Source of the DNA: Lachnospiraceae bacterium | Lineage (GTDB): Bacteria; Bacillota; Clostridia; Lachnospirales; Lachnospiraceae | DNA length: 64,000 bases | Direction: 5' to 3' | NCBI GenBank assembly: GCA_024684215.1 | Contig: JAIKXH010000092.1 | Coordinates: forward strand, 62,001-126,000 | Shown: positions 1 through 8,974 of the stretch, in pieces | Numbering within the stretch: position 1 is the first letter of the stretch | Layout: each line of letters opens with the position of its first letter | Program-made: the position numbers and the translations under genes | The notes under the pieces: generated by a model | Databases searched by the model: none | The model's input: the letters and a program-made list of their open reading frames with translations, nothing else | Told to the model about the DNA's origin: nothing

Positions 1-2
1 CT

Positions 3-1508
3 AAAAATGATGAAGCAGAGTTTCTTTCACTTCATGCAATTTTTGATGATGTAAATGACAATCTTTCCGTAAGCTCAACAAAGGCTATGGTAGGACACTG
101 CCTCGGAGCAGCAGGCGCCATTGAAGCCGTATATGCCATCAAGGCACTTACCACAGATATTATTCCTCCAACCATCGGTTATACTGATGAGGATCTTGAG
201 ATGCTTAAAGAGAAGGCAGGAAAGATTGATTTCATGCCCAACGTAAAGAAGGAGAAAAAGCTTGATTACGTTATGAGCAACTCCTTTGCATTCGGCGGAA
301 GCAATGCTTCAATCATCTTCTCAAAGGGTGAAGGAAGTGTAGCTGAGACCGCAAACGATGAGCCCATCTATATCACGGGCATGGGAATCGTAAGCCCTCT
401 TGGAAACGGTGTATCAAATTATATCGAGAAAGTAAAAGCAGGAGAGACCATCGAAGGAAATTCCGCTTTTGCGGAGACTACCAAGGAAGATTACGATAAG
501 TACGATGTAAAGATGGCATTTTATCGTAAGCTTGATAAGCTTTCTCTTATGCAGGTTGTATCCGGACTTGAAGCCTTAGAGAGCGCCGGAGTTGAAATAT
601 CGGACGACAAGGCAGAGGATTTCGGTATGATTATCGGTACTGATGACGGTCCTCTTACCACCGTATATAAATTCCAGGAGAATATCAGTACCAACGGAAC
701 CAAGAGCGGTTCTGCATTTAACTTCCCTAATACCGTTTATAATGCAGCAGGCGGTTATCTTTCAATTAAAACCAATATGCGCGGCGTAAACGTAACTGTA
801 ACCAATGGTGCTCAGTCCGGTATGAGTTCGCTTTGCTACGCTTATAACGAGATTCGTCAGAATCATGCTAAGGTAATGCTCGCAACCGGTACCGATGAGA
901 ACAGTGAGGTTATGGAGAAGCTTTACAAACAGCTTGGCGCGGTAGCGGATTCAAAGGCTGTCCTCTACGGAAATACCGGAATGGCTATGTCAGACGGAAG
1001 TACCACTGTTGTACTTGAGAGTGCTGAGAGTGCTAATGCCAGAAATGCAAAGAAATACGCTCAGGTTTGCGGATACGGTATGACTCATGCAATTACCGAG
1101 TACGGCGAGGTAAAGGGTACAGAAAAGGGACTCGAAGATGCTATCGCTATAGCACTTAAGGATGCAGGAATCTCTGCTTCCGATATTGACGCCGTATACG
1201 GATTCGGCAACGGAGAAACAGATGTAGACAATATCGAAAAGAATGTTTACGGAAAGCTTTTTGATTCAAAGATGCCCGTACATAATGTAAAAGCTTATGT
1301 CGGAGACAGCCGCAGCGCGGCAGCAGCACTTTCTATCGCCACTGCAGCACTTACACTTAGCGGTGAGCTTGGAAATGAGCAGAAGGCATACTTCTTTGGA
1401 GATACTGTTACCGAAGGAAAAGCAGATACAGCTTCTTATAATTACGTACTTGCAACAGCAGGTTCCGAGGGCGGTTCCTATTGCGCAGTTGTACTTAAGA
1501 AGGCTTAA
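3..1508 (+). CDS. Beta-ketoacyl-ACP synthase, tandem KS + KS-like (CLF-like) fusion, 5' truncated by window edge
   Basis: Frame open to the left edge (KNDEAEFLSLHAIFDDVNDNLSVSSTKAMVGHCLGAAGAIEA). KS C-terminal motifs GHCLGAAGA and NSFAFGGSNASIIF, then a second KS N-terminus IYITGMGIVSPLGNG. Confidence 0.85.
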   Translation, partial: KNDEAEFLSLHAIFDDVNDNLSVSSTKAMVGHCLGAAGAIEAVYAIKALTTDIIPPTIGYTDEDLEMLKEKAGKIDFMPNVKKEKKLDYVMSNSFAFGGSNASIIFSKGEGSVAETANDEPIYITGMGIVSPLGNGVSNYIEKVKAGETIEGNSAFAETTKEDYDKYDVKMAFYRKLDKLSLMQVVSGLEALESAGVEISDDKAEDFGMIIGTDDGPLTTVYKFQENISTNGTKSGSAFNFPNTVYNAAGGYLSIKTNMRGVNVTVTNGAQSGMSSLCYAYNEIRQNHAKVMLATGTDENSEVMEKLYKQLGAVADSKAVLYGNTGMAMSDGSTTVVLESAESANARNAKKYAQVCGYGMTHAITEYGEVKGTEKGLEDAIAIALKDAGISASDIDAVYGFGNGETDVDNIEKNVYGKLFDSKMPVHNVKAYVGDSRSAAAALSIATAALTLSGELGNEQKAYFFGDTVTEGKADTASYNYVLATAGSEGGSYCAVVLKKA

Positions 1509-1608
1509 TTCTTCGTACTTATGAAATAATAAACGCCGGTGTGGGCGAATATTATATAAGCACCCGCACCTACCGTTAAATAAATTCACAACACGAAAGG
1601 AAATACAC

Positions 1609-2358
1609 ATGGAGAACAATCAGGATGCAAAGGTGGCACTTGTAACAGGTGCGTCACGTGGTATAGGAAGAGCATGTGCAATTGCTCTCGGTAAGGCAGG
1701 ATACAAAGTAGGAGTTAACTACAATTCCAATGAAGCTGCCGCACAGGAAGTTGTTAAGGCTATTGAGGATGCCGGAAGCGAAGCTATCGCCATTAAGGCA
1801 AATGTTTCCGTTCTTAAGGAAGTACAGGATATGATGCGTACTTTAGTTAAGACATATGGCAAGATAGATCTTCTTGTAAATAATGCCGGAATCGTTAAGG
1901 ATGAGTACGTTATGATGATGAACCCTGATACCATAGATCAGTGTCTTAATCTTAACATCAAAGGATATCTTTACAGCTCACAGCAGGCAGCGGTTAAGAT
2001 GTTCTCCAAGAAAAAGGGATGCATCGTTAATGTCTCATCGGTTAGCTCCGTACTTGCTGTTCCCGGACAGTCCGTATACAGCTCAACAAAGGGCGCGGTT
2101 AACTCTATGACAGCTACAATGGCAAAAGAGCTTGCACCTTACGGCATCAGAGTAAACGCCGTTGCACCCGGATTTATAGCCACTGAGATGATAGAGGCAA
2201 TTCCCGAGGAGAAGAGAGAGCAGTATTTAAAGGATATTCCTCTCGGAAGATTCGGAACCGCAGAGGAAGTTGCAAATGCAGTTGTAATGCTTGCAAGCGA
2301 TGCATGTTCATATGTTACCGGACAGGTACTTGTACTTGACGGAGGCTTAAGCTTATGA
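1609..2358 (+). CDS. fabG: 3-oxoacyl-ACP reductase
   Basis: SDR motifs TGASRGIG, NNAG, YSSTKGA; C-terminal SYVTGQVLVLDGG; FAS operon context. Confidence 0.95.
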   Translation: MENNQDAKVALVTGASRGIGRACAIALGKAGYKVGVNYNSNEAAAQEVVKAIEDAGSEAIAIKANVSVLKEVQDMMRTLVKTYGKIDLLVNNAGIVKDEYVMMMNPDTIDQCLNLNIKGYLYSSQQAAVKMFSKKKGCIVNVSSVSSVLAVPGQSVYSSTKGAVNSMTATMAKELAPYGIRVNAVAPGFIATEMIEAIPEEKREQYLKDIPLGRFGTAEEVANAVVMLASDACSYVTGQVLVLDGGLSL

Positions 2359-2798
2359 TGAATATTAATGAGGTTCAAAAGAGAATCAAACAGCGCCCTC
2401 CTTTTCAGATGATTGAAAAGATCGTTGAGATTAAAGACGGTGAATATGCTAAAGGCATTAAAAATGTATCTATAAATGAGCCCTATTTTATGGGACATTT
2501 TCCCGATACTCCCATTATGCCGGGTGTGCTTCTTATCGAAGCCGCCGCTCAGCTTTGTTCTGTAACAATTGAGAGCGAAGGAACGGACGACAGCCTTATC
2601 TATGTGCTTCTTAAGGTGGATACATTTAAGTTTGTTAAGCCTGTTATTCCCGGGGATGTGTGTGAAATAGAAGTAAACAAGACCGGAGGCGGAGCGGGAC
2701 TCGTTAAATTTGATGTCAAGATTTCCGTGGACGGTGGCCTTAGAGCAAAGGGAAGCCTTGCGTTTACTTCAATGCCCAAAGAGGCTGTTTATAATTAG
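2355..2798 (+). CDS. fabZ: 3-hydroxyacyl-ACP dehydratase FabZ
   Basis: GHFPDTPIMPGVLLIEAAAQ hotdog active-site motif; ATGA overlap with fabG. Confidence 0.93.
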   Translation: MMNINEVQKRIKQRPPFQMIEKIVEIKDGEYAKGIKNVSINEPYFMGHFPDTPIMPGVLLIEAAAQLCSVTIESEGTDDSLIYVLLKVDTFKFVKPVIPGDVCEIEVNKTGGGAGLVKFDVKISVDGGLRAKGSLAFTSMPKEAVYN

Positions 2799-2875
2799 TT
2801 TTTACAATTGCTCAAAGAGGCGGTTTGTAAATATATTTTGCAATTGGCCAAAGCGGCTTTTTACAAATAATTGTT
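2770..2875 (+). repeat. ~36-bp degenerate tandem repeat x3 spanning fabZ 3' end and intergenic gap
   Basis: caatgcccaaagaggctgtttataattagttttta / caattgctcaaagaggcggtttgtaaatatattttg / caattggccaaagcggctttttacaaataattgtt. Confidence 0.85.
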
Positions 2876-2887
2876 AGGAGCGTAGTT

Positions 2888-3844
2888 ATGTCCAAAACAG
2901 TATTTATGTTTCCCGGACAGGGAAGCCAGTATGTGGGAATGGCAAAAGATTTTTATGATGCCTATCCCGAGGTAAGAGAAGTCTTCTCAAAAGCCAGTGA
3001 AGCTGCAGGTTTTTCTGTGGAAGAGCTTTGCTTTGAAGAAAACGAAAAATTAAACATTACAGAGTATACTCAGATTTGTATGCTTGCGGCAGAAGCAGCT
3101 GTTTATACCGCAGCTAAAAAGGAAGGTTTAAAGTGCGACGTCACCGCAGGCCTCAGCCTTGGAGAATACGGAGCACTTATTGCTTCCGGCGCCATGAGCA
3201 TGGAAGACGCTTTTAAAGTGGTAAGACAGCGTGGTAAGTTTATGCAGGCGGCTGTTCCTGAAGGCGGAGCCATGGCTGCAATCTTAAATCTGGATCCTCA
3301 GATTGTTGCAGACGTGTGTAAGGAAGTAGAAGCAGCAGGGCCCGATGCGGATGCAGCGGCTTACACCCTTCCCTATGTAGTTTCCGTAGCAAACTATAAC
3401 AGTCCGGTTCAGATTGTTATAACAGGTAGAGAGGATGCGGTTAAAAAGGCATCGGATATTTGCGTTGAGAGAGGCGCAAGACGTGCTGTACCCCTTAAGG
3501 TAAGCGGACCCTTCCACTCTGCACTTTTAAAAGGAGCCGGAGAGCAGCTTGGAAAAGTTCTTGAGGATGTAACGGTTAACGATCCTGTGGTTCCTTATTT
3601 GGCAAATGTAACTGCAGATTATGTTACAGGAAAGGATCAGGTTAAACCTCTCCTTACCGCTCAGGTTTCATCGTCCGTAAAGTGGCAGCAGACTCTTGAG
3701 AGATTGCTTGCTGACGGCGCGGATTTATTTGTAGAGCTGGGCCCCGGTTCAACACTTACCGGTTTTGTTAAAAAACTTAACAAAGAAGTTAAGACAGTAA
3801 ATATCGAAAAGCTTGAAGACCTTAAGGCATACCTTGAGGGTTAG
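2888..3844 (+). CDS. fabD: Malonyl-CoA:ACP transacylase
   Basis: MFPGQGSQ, GLSLGEY, FHSALL motifs. Confidence 0.95.
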   Translation: MSKTVFMFPGQGSQYVGMAKDFYDAYPEVREVFSKASEAAGFSVEELCFEENEKLNITEYTQICMLAAEAAVYTAAKKEGLKCDVTAGLSLGEYGALIASGAMSMEDAFKVVRQRGKFMQAAVPEGGAMAAILNLDPQIVADVCKEVEAAGPDADAAAYTLPYVVSVANYNSPVQIVITGREDAVKKASDICVERGARRAVPLKVSGPFHSALLKGAGEQLGKVLEDVTVNDPVVPYLANVTADYVTGKDQVKPLLTAQVSSSVKWQQTLERLLADGADLFVELGPGSTLTGFVKKLNKEVKTVNIEKLEDLKAYLEG

Positions 3845-3919
3845 AGAGATTTGAGTAGAACCAAATCCCCATTCAAACTTAAAAAACCGATTTTTCGGTG
3901 GAAGAAGTGAGGTTTTAGT

Positions 3920-5563
3920 ATGGGTAACAATATGGAGACATGTCCCGGTTGCAAGACCGAGGTCGAGTGGTCCAAAGTTAAAGAAAACAACTATGTATGT
4001 CCCAATTGCGGCAGACTTTTCCGTGTTTGGACAGATAACAGAATTAAAATGACAGCTGATGCCGGCTCCTTCGAGTCAATGTTTGATGAGATTGGAACCG
4101 TTAATGTACTTGATACTCCCGAGTACGAAGAAAAGCTTAAAAAAGCTCAGGATCAGACAGGGCTTAAAGAGGGAGTTACTGTTGGAAAGTGTCTTATAGG
4201 CGGACACAAAGCTGTACTTGGAGTAATAGATTCCAGATTTTTGATGGGTAGCATGGGACATGCGGTAGGCGATCGTATCACATCCGCAGTCGAGGTGGCT
4301 ACCGAGGAAGGGTTGCCTGTAATTCTTTTTTGCTGTTCAGGCGGTGCAAGAATGCAGGAGGGTATCATATCCCTTATGCAGATGGAAAAAACTTCCGCAG
4401 CTTTAAAGAGACATTCTGATGCCGGTAATTTATATATCTCCGTTCTTACCGATCCTACCACGGGAGGCGTGACTGCAAGTTTTGCAATGCTTGGAGATAT
4501 TATACTTGCAGAGCCTGGAGCAATGATAGGCTTTGCAGGCCCCAGGGTTATAGAACAGACTATAGGCGAAAAGCTTCCGGAAGGTTTCCAGAGAGCTGAA
4601 TTCCAGTTAGAGCACGGTTTTGTGGATAGAGTCGTTGAAAGAAAAGACTTAAAGCCTACTCTGGTAAAGCTTTTAGAGATTCATTCCAAAAAGGACGGCT
4701 TTGCTGCTTTTACAGAGTCTGATGAAAAGGTTTATTACGGACCTACGGAACTTATGAGAGAACGCGGAGCTAAGGCGAAAACTCTCTCGGCCTGGGAAAA
4801 GGTACAGGAAGCCAGAAAGGTCTCAAGACTCGGAGCTTCTGAATATATCGGTGCCATTTTTGATGATTTTATCGAACTCCACGGAGACAGATACTTCAGA
4901 GATGATCCGGCTATTATGGGGGGAGTTGCTTATCTTGACGGACAGCCTGTCACAGTTATAGGTGTAAACCGCGGAAGAAGCTTTGATGAATGCCAAAAGC
5001 ATAATTTCGGTATGCCTTCTCCCGAAGGATACAGAAAAGCCTTAAGACTTATGAAACAGGCTGAGAAATTTGGTCGACCCATTATTACTTTCGTAAACAC
5101 ATCCGGAGCATATCCGGGTAAGGAAGCCGAGGAAAACGGACAGGGAGAGGCTATCGCAAGAAACCTTTATGAAATGTCCGCTATAAAGGTTCCTATTCTT
5201 GCTATAATGATGGGCGAAGGCGGAAGTGGCGGAGCAATTGCTCTCGCGGTCGGAAACGAAGTATGGATGACTGAAAATGCCATATACTCGATCCTCTCTC
5301 CTGAGGGATTCTCATCAATTCTTTGGAAGGATGGAAGCCGTAAAGTCGAAGCGTCGGAAGTTATGAAAATAACTGCCCAGGATTTAAAGAAACTTAATGT
5401 CATCGAGCAGATAATTCCCGAGTATGGCGGAGCTGATGAGGATGCGCTTTCATCCATGGCCAGTGATATGAAGGGAAGAATAAGAGAATTCCTTACCGGG
5501 ATGGAAGGGAAAAGCGGAAAAGAACTTGCCGACCAAAGATATGCAAGGTTCAGAAAGTATTGA
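3920..5563 (+). CDS. accDA: Acetyl-CoA carboxylase carboxyltransferase, fused beta-alpha (AccD-AccA)
   Basis: N-terminal CPGC..CPNC zinc ribbon and AccD half (GGARMQEG), followed by AccA half ([38 protein letters not shown]). Confidence 0.93.
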   Translation: MGNNMETCPGCKTEVEWSKVKENNYVCPNCGRLFRVWTDNRIKMTADAGSFESMFDEIGTVNVLDTPEYEEKLKKAQDQTGLKEGVTVGKCLIGGHKAVLGVIDSRFLMGSMGHAVGDRITSAVEVATEEGLPVILFCCSGGARMQEGIISLMQMEKTSAALKRHSDAGNLYISVLTDPTTGGVTASFAMLGDIILAEPGAMIGFAGPRVIEQTIGEKLPEGFQRAEFQLEHGFVDRVVERKDLKPTLVKLLEIHSKKDGFAAFTESDEKVYYGPTELMRERGAKAKTLSAWEKVQEARKVSRLGASEYIGAIFDDFIELHGDRYFRDDPAIMGGVAYLDGQPVTVIGVNRGRSFDECQKHNFGMPSPEGYRKALRLMKQAEKFGRPIITFVNTSGAYPGKEAEENGQGEAIARNLYEMSAIKVPILAIMMGEGGSGGAIALAVGNEVWMTENAIYSILSPEGFSSILWKDGSRKVEASEVMKITAQDLKKLNVIEQIIPEYGGADEDALSSMASDMKGRIREFLTGMEGKSGKELADQRYARFRKY

Positions 5564-5603
5564 TAGAATATTGGAAAAATATTGAGATACATATAGAAAG
5601 AAT

Positions 5604-5637
5604 AAGAGATAAGGGTCATTCCCTTATCTCTTTCTTT
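5604..5637. terminator. Intrinsic, probably bidirectional terminator between accDA and GH28 gene
   Basis: aagagataaggg-tcatt-cccttatctctt followed by tctttttg; overlaps the end of the minus-strand CDS. Confidence 0.8.
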
Positions 5638-6917
5638 TTGAAAATATTCATAACAGAATCATCAATGATAAAGTCGCAATCCGCAACAATGTCTTCCCCA
5701 CTGCGGATATAAACACAAGGAAGTTCGTGCTTGTAACAACCCCTGATTGACGGGCTTTCGTCAAGGTATTCGGGAATGTGAGAACTCTGCTGTTTGAATA
5801 TAAACTCAGAGTCTTTTATATTAACCTTGGATATCGGCGAATAATCCTCTCCGGCAATGGTTATGCTGCCTTCACAGGTCATAAATATATGGTCCATACG
5901 TATGCTTCGAATCTTTCCCGGAACTCTCTCCACACCTGCTCTTTTTGTCGCTGAAATAAAGATCGGTTCACCGCTTCCCCACCATAGGACAACTCCTCCG
6001 CCCCCGCGGCATGATGATGCATAACCTCTGGTGTTTCCGGTTATATGATGAATATTAATGTCGTGAATACAACCGCCGTCTCTGGACCATATAGCAAAAC
6101 CTCTGGTGCAATCCTCCACGACGCAGTCACTCATTGTTACATGGTGTATATCACCGTGGGTTTCCGTGCCTATTTTCAGGGCGCTGCAATGGCTGCGCAT
6201 AATGCAGTTCTGAATTAAAATATTTTTGCAATCCCCGTATTTTTTTGCCATGGGCATGGTGGTTTTAAGGACAATCGAATCGTCGCCGGCATATATAATG
6301 CAACCGCGAATGATAACGTTTTGGCAACAGTCGGGATCGATTCCGTCATTATTGGGTCCACATTCATTATTATAGATTCGAATACCGTCAATAAGCACGT
6401 TTTTACAACCTGCCATATGAAGTGTCCAAAAAGCGGAATCATAGAACGTTACATCCTTAACGGTAAGATTCTCAACATCTTCAAGAAAACTCATTCTGGG
6501 ACGAAATCCTTTTACGGCCAAAGGGCATTCATGCAGACCGCCGTCAGAATCATCATCATAAAATGATTCCCTGCCCTGTCCGTCAATGATGCCTTGACCG
6601 GTTATGGAAATATTTTTTTCATGATAAGCAAAAAGAAAGACGCCGCCTTCCCAACCGGTATCTGCGTTATCGTCCTCAAATTCTTTGGAGAAATCAATCA
6701 TATCCTCCTGACGAATGCTTGATATAAGCCTTGCACCCTGCTCTAAATGCAAATCTATATTTGATTTGAGACGAATAGAACCGGAAAGAAAATTTCCTGC
6801 GGGTATGAGAACCGTTCCGCCGTTTAGCGTAGCAGCGTCAATAGCGGCTTGGATATTTTTTGTACAAAGCGTGCTTCCGTCGCCGACAGCGCCGTAATCT
6901 AAGATGTTATAAACCAT
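5616..6917 (-). CDS. Glycoside hydrolase family 28-like (polygalacturonase-like) protein, no obvious signal peptide
   Basis: YNILDYGAVGDGSTLCTKNIQAAIDAA, PNNDGIDPDCCQNVIIRGCIIYAGDDSIVLKT beta-helix signature. Confidence 0.85.
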   Translation of the reverse strand: MVYNILDYGAVGDGSTLCTKNIQAAIDAATLNGGTVLIPAGNFLSGSIRLKSNIDLHLEQGARLISSIRQEDMIDFSKEFEDDNADTGWEGGVFLFAYHEKNISITGQGIIDGQGRESFYDDDSDGGLHECPLAVKGFRPRMSFLEDVENLTVKDVTFYDSAFWTLHMAGCKNVLIDGIRIYNNECGPNNDGIDPDCCQNVIIRGCIIYAGDDSIVLKTTMPMAKKYGDCKNILIQNCIMRSHCSALKIGTETHGDIHHVTMSDCVVEDCTRGFAIWSRDGGCIHDINIHHITGNTRGYASSCRGGGGVVLWWGSGEPIFISATKRAGVERVPGKIRSIRMDHIFMTCEGSITIAGEDYSPISKVNIKDSEFIFKQQSSHIPEYLDESPSIRGCYKHELPCVYIRSGEDIVADCDFIIDDSVMNIFKKKEIRE

Positions 6918-6969
6918 AATATGCTCCTTTTTGTGATTAAGGAAATTATACCATACACAGGGGGATAAC

Positions 6970-6996
6970 TAAATTTTTTTGTTCTTGAGCCGATAT
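6970..6996 (+). promoter_or_regulatory. Sigma-28 (SigD/FliA)-type promoter
   Basis: TAAA (6970-6973), N15, GCCGATAT (6989-6996), matching the B. subtilis SigD consensus; upstream of the orphan pilin gene. Confidence 0.65.
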
Positions 6997-7127
6997 ATTA
7001 AGTGTAAGTTATAAGGAGGGAGAGCTTTATTCAGTAACAAATTTATATTCAGTGCTATATGTTTAAACTTCATGTTTGTTATCTGCAAGTAGAGTGGGTT
7101 GGATTTGTTATAACATGGAGGTGAAAT

Positions 7128-7775
7128 ATGAATAAACTGAAAAATAAAGGATTTTCACTTATAGAGCTTATTATAGTAATAGCCATTATGGCTGTTCTTA
7201 TCGGAATATTGGCACCTATGTTTATTAAACAGGTGGAAAAGTCCAAAAAGTCAAAAGACGTGTGGACCGCAGAGCATATTGCCAAAGCGGTAAATCTGGC
7301 ATTTGTGGATTATCCTGAGGCGTATGATGCTTATGAGGATTGGGGAGTAAAAAACGGAGGATTGCCCGCAACAGTATCTGTGACGGTTGACGGAGTTACA
7401 AGTTCTTATAAAGTTCATTTGGTTGCCTCATCCGGAACTCAGGGAACAAACAAGAAATCAAATTGCTTCAACGGTGGAGCAAATGCATTTTTTGACAGCT
7501 ACAGAGACGGAAGAGACGGTTTCTACGGCGCTATAAATGAAGAACTGGGTCTTGACTATACCAAAATGAACAGCGCTATAACACCAAAATACAGCAAAGC
7601 AAAAACAGGTTCGGGTGCTCCCGGCGGATTCGGCTATGAGACTATAGACAGATATAGAATAGTTAAAAGGGCGGACAACGGTCAGATGGAAATATGGGCA
7701 GCACAGCCCGATCCGTACGGAGGATATCCTATTTACAGGTTGTGGCCCGAGCCGGACGATATCTATACAGAATAA
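7128..7775 (+). CDS. Orphan type IV pilin-like / pseudopilin protein
   Basis: Prepilin leader MNKLKNKG^FSLIELIIVIAIMAVLIGILAP with Glu at +5; RBS ggaggtgaaat. Confidence 0.85.
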   Translation: MNKLKNKGFSLIELIIVIAIMAVLIGILAPMFIKQVEKSKKSKDVWTAEHIAKAVNLAFVDYPEAYDAYEDWGVKNGGLPATVSVTVDGVTSSYKVHLVASSGTQGTNKKSNCFNGGANAFFDSYRDGRDGFYGAINEELGLDYTKMNSAITPKYSKAKTGSGAPGGFGYETIDRYRIVKRADNGQMEIWAAQPDPYGGYPIYRLWPEPDDIYTE

Positions 7776-7801
7776 AATATTAAACGCACTTATAAAGCAC
7801 G

Positions 7802-7828
7802 ACGGCAACTTGTAGGGTTGCCGTTTTT
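7802..7828 (+). terminator. Intrinsic terminator after pilin gene
   Basis: acggcaac-ttgtagg-gttgccgttttt. Confidence 0.8.
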
Positions 7829-7884
7829 GTGTTATTCTAAAGGAAGATTTTTTATCAGAAAATGGCGATTTTTGGAGATTATTT

Positions 7885-8886
7885 ATGCGCTGGATGAGAT
7901 ATAGGATAAAAACAAAGACCGAGGCGGAGGATATTATTGTTTCAACTCTTTATGACATTGGTCTTGAGGGTGCTCAGATAGAGGATAAAATACCTCTTAC
8001 ACCTCTTGAAAAGGAGCAGATGTTTGTCGATATCCTGCCCGAAACCGAGAAGGACGACGGAGTAGCTTTCTTAAACTTTTTTGTTGAACTTGAAGAAAAC
8101 GGAAAGGTTACTGTCGACGGAGAAGAAATAGAAGCAGAAGAACTCAAAGAGAGAATTCAGTCTGAGCTTGATGAATTAAAGGAGTTCAATCTTGATATAG
8201 GCGAGGGGTCGATTGAACTTGAAAGCACTGAAGATATTGATTGGATCAACAATTGGAAAAAGTATTTTCACAGCTTTTACATTGATGATATTCTTGTAAT
8301 TCCATCGTGGGAAAATGTACCGGAAAAAGATAAGGATAAGATGATCCTCCACATAGACCCCGGTACGGCATTCGGCACAGGAATGCATGAGACCACACAG
8401 CTTTGTATCAGACAGCTACGAAAGTTTATAAACAGCGAAACACAGATTCTCGATGTTGGAACCGGAAGCGGTATTTTAGGCATCCTTTCACTTATGATGG
8501 GGGCAAAACATGTTGTGGGAACGGACCTTGACCCCTGCGCGGTACCTGCGGTGGATGATAATCTTAAAAACAACAATGTGGATACAGAGAAATTTGATCT
8601 CATTATCGGAAATATCATTACCGAAAAGGATATACAAGACAAAGTAGGCTATGAAAAGTATGACATAGTTGTGGCAAATATTTTGGCAGATGTATTGGTT
8701 CCGCTCACTCCGGTAATCGTTGATCAAATGAAAAAAGGTGCCATCTATATCACTTCCGGAATTTTAAACGACAATGACAAAGAGTTTAAAGTAAAGGATG
8801 CATGTACTTTAGCAGGACTTGAAATAGTTGAGACGACTTATCAGGGCGAATGGTGTTCCGTTACTGCGCGAAAACCTGAGCGTTAA
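7885..8886 (+). CDS. prmA: Ribosomal protein L11 methyltransferase
   Basis: DPGTAFGTGMHETTQLC and VGTGSGILGILS motifs. Confidence 0.93.
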   Translation: MRWMRYRIKTKTEAEDIIVSTLYDIGLEGAQIEDKIPLTPLEKEQMFVDILPETEKDDGVAFLNFFVELEENGKVTVDGEEIEAEELKERIQSELDELKEFNLDIGEGSIELESTEDIDWINNWKKYFHSFYIDDILVIPSWENVPEKDKDKMILHIDPGTAFGTGMHETTQLCIRQLRKFINSETQILDVGTGSGILGILSLMMGAKHVVGTDLDPCAVPAVDDNLKNNNVDTEKFDLIIGNIITEKDIQDKVGYEKYDIVVANILADVLVPLTPVIVDQMKKGAIYITSGILNDNDKEFKVKDACTLAGLEIVETTYQGEWCSVTARKPER

Positions 8887-8974
8887 AAAGATTACATTGG
8901 TGATAAAAAGGATTATTACCGACTTTTAGGGAGAAAGCACGGCGGACTAAAAATAGGGTATTTGGGAGGTAATT

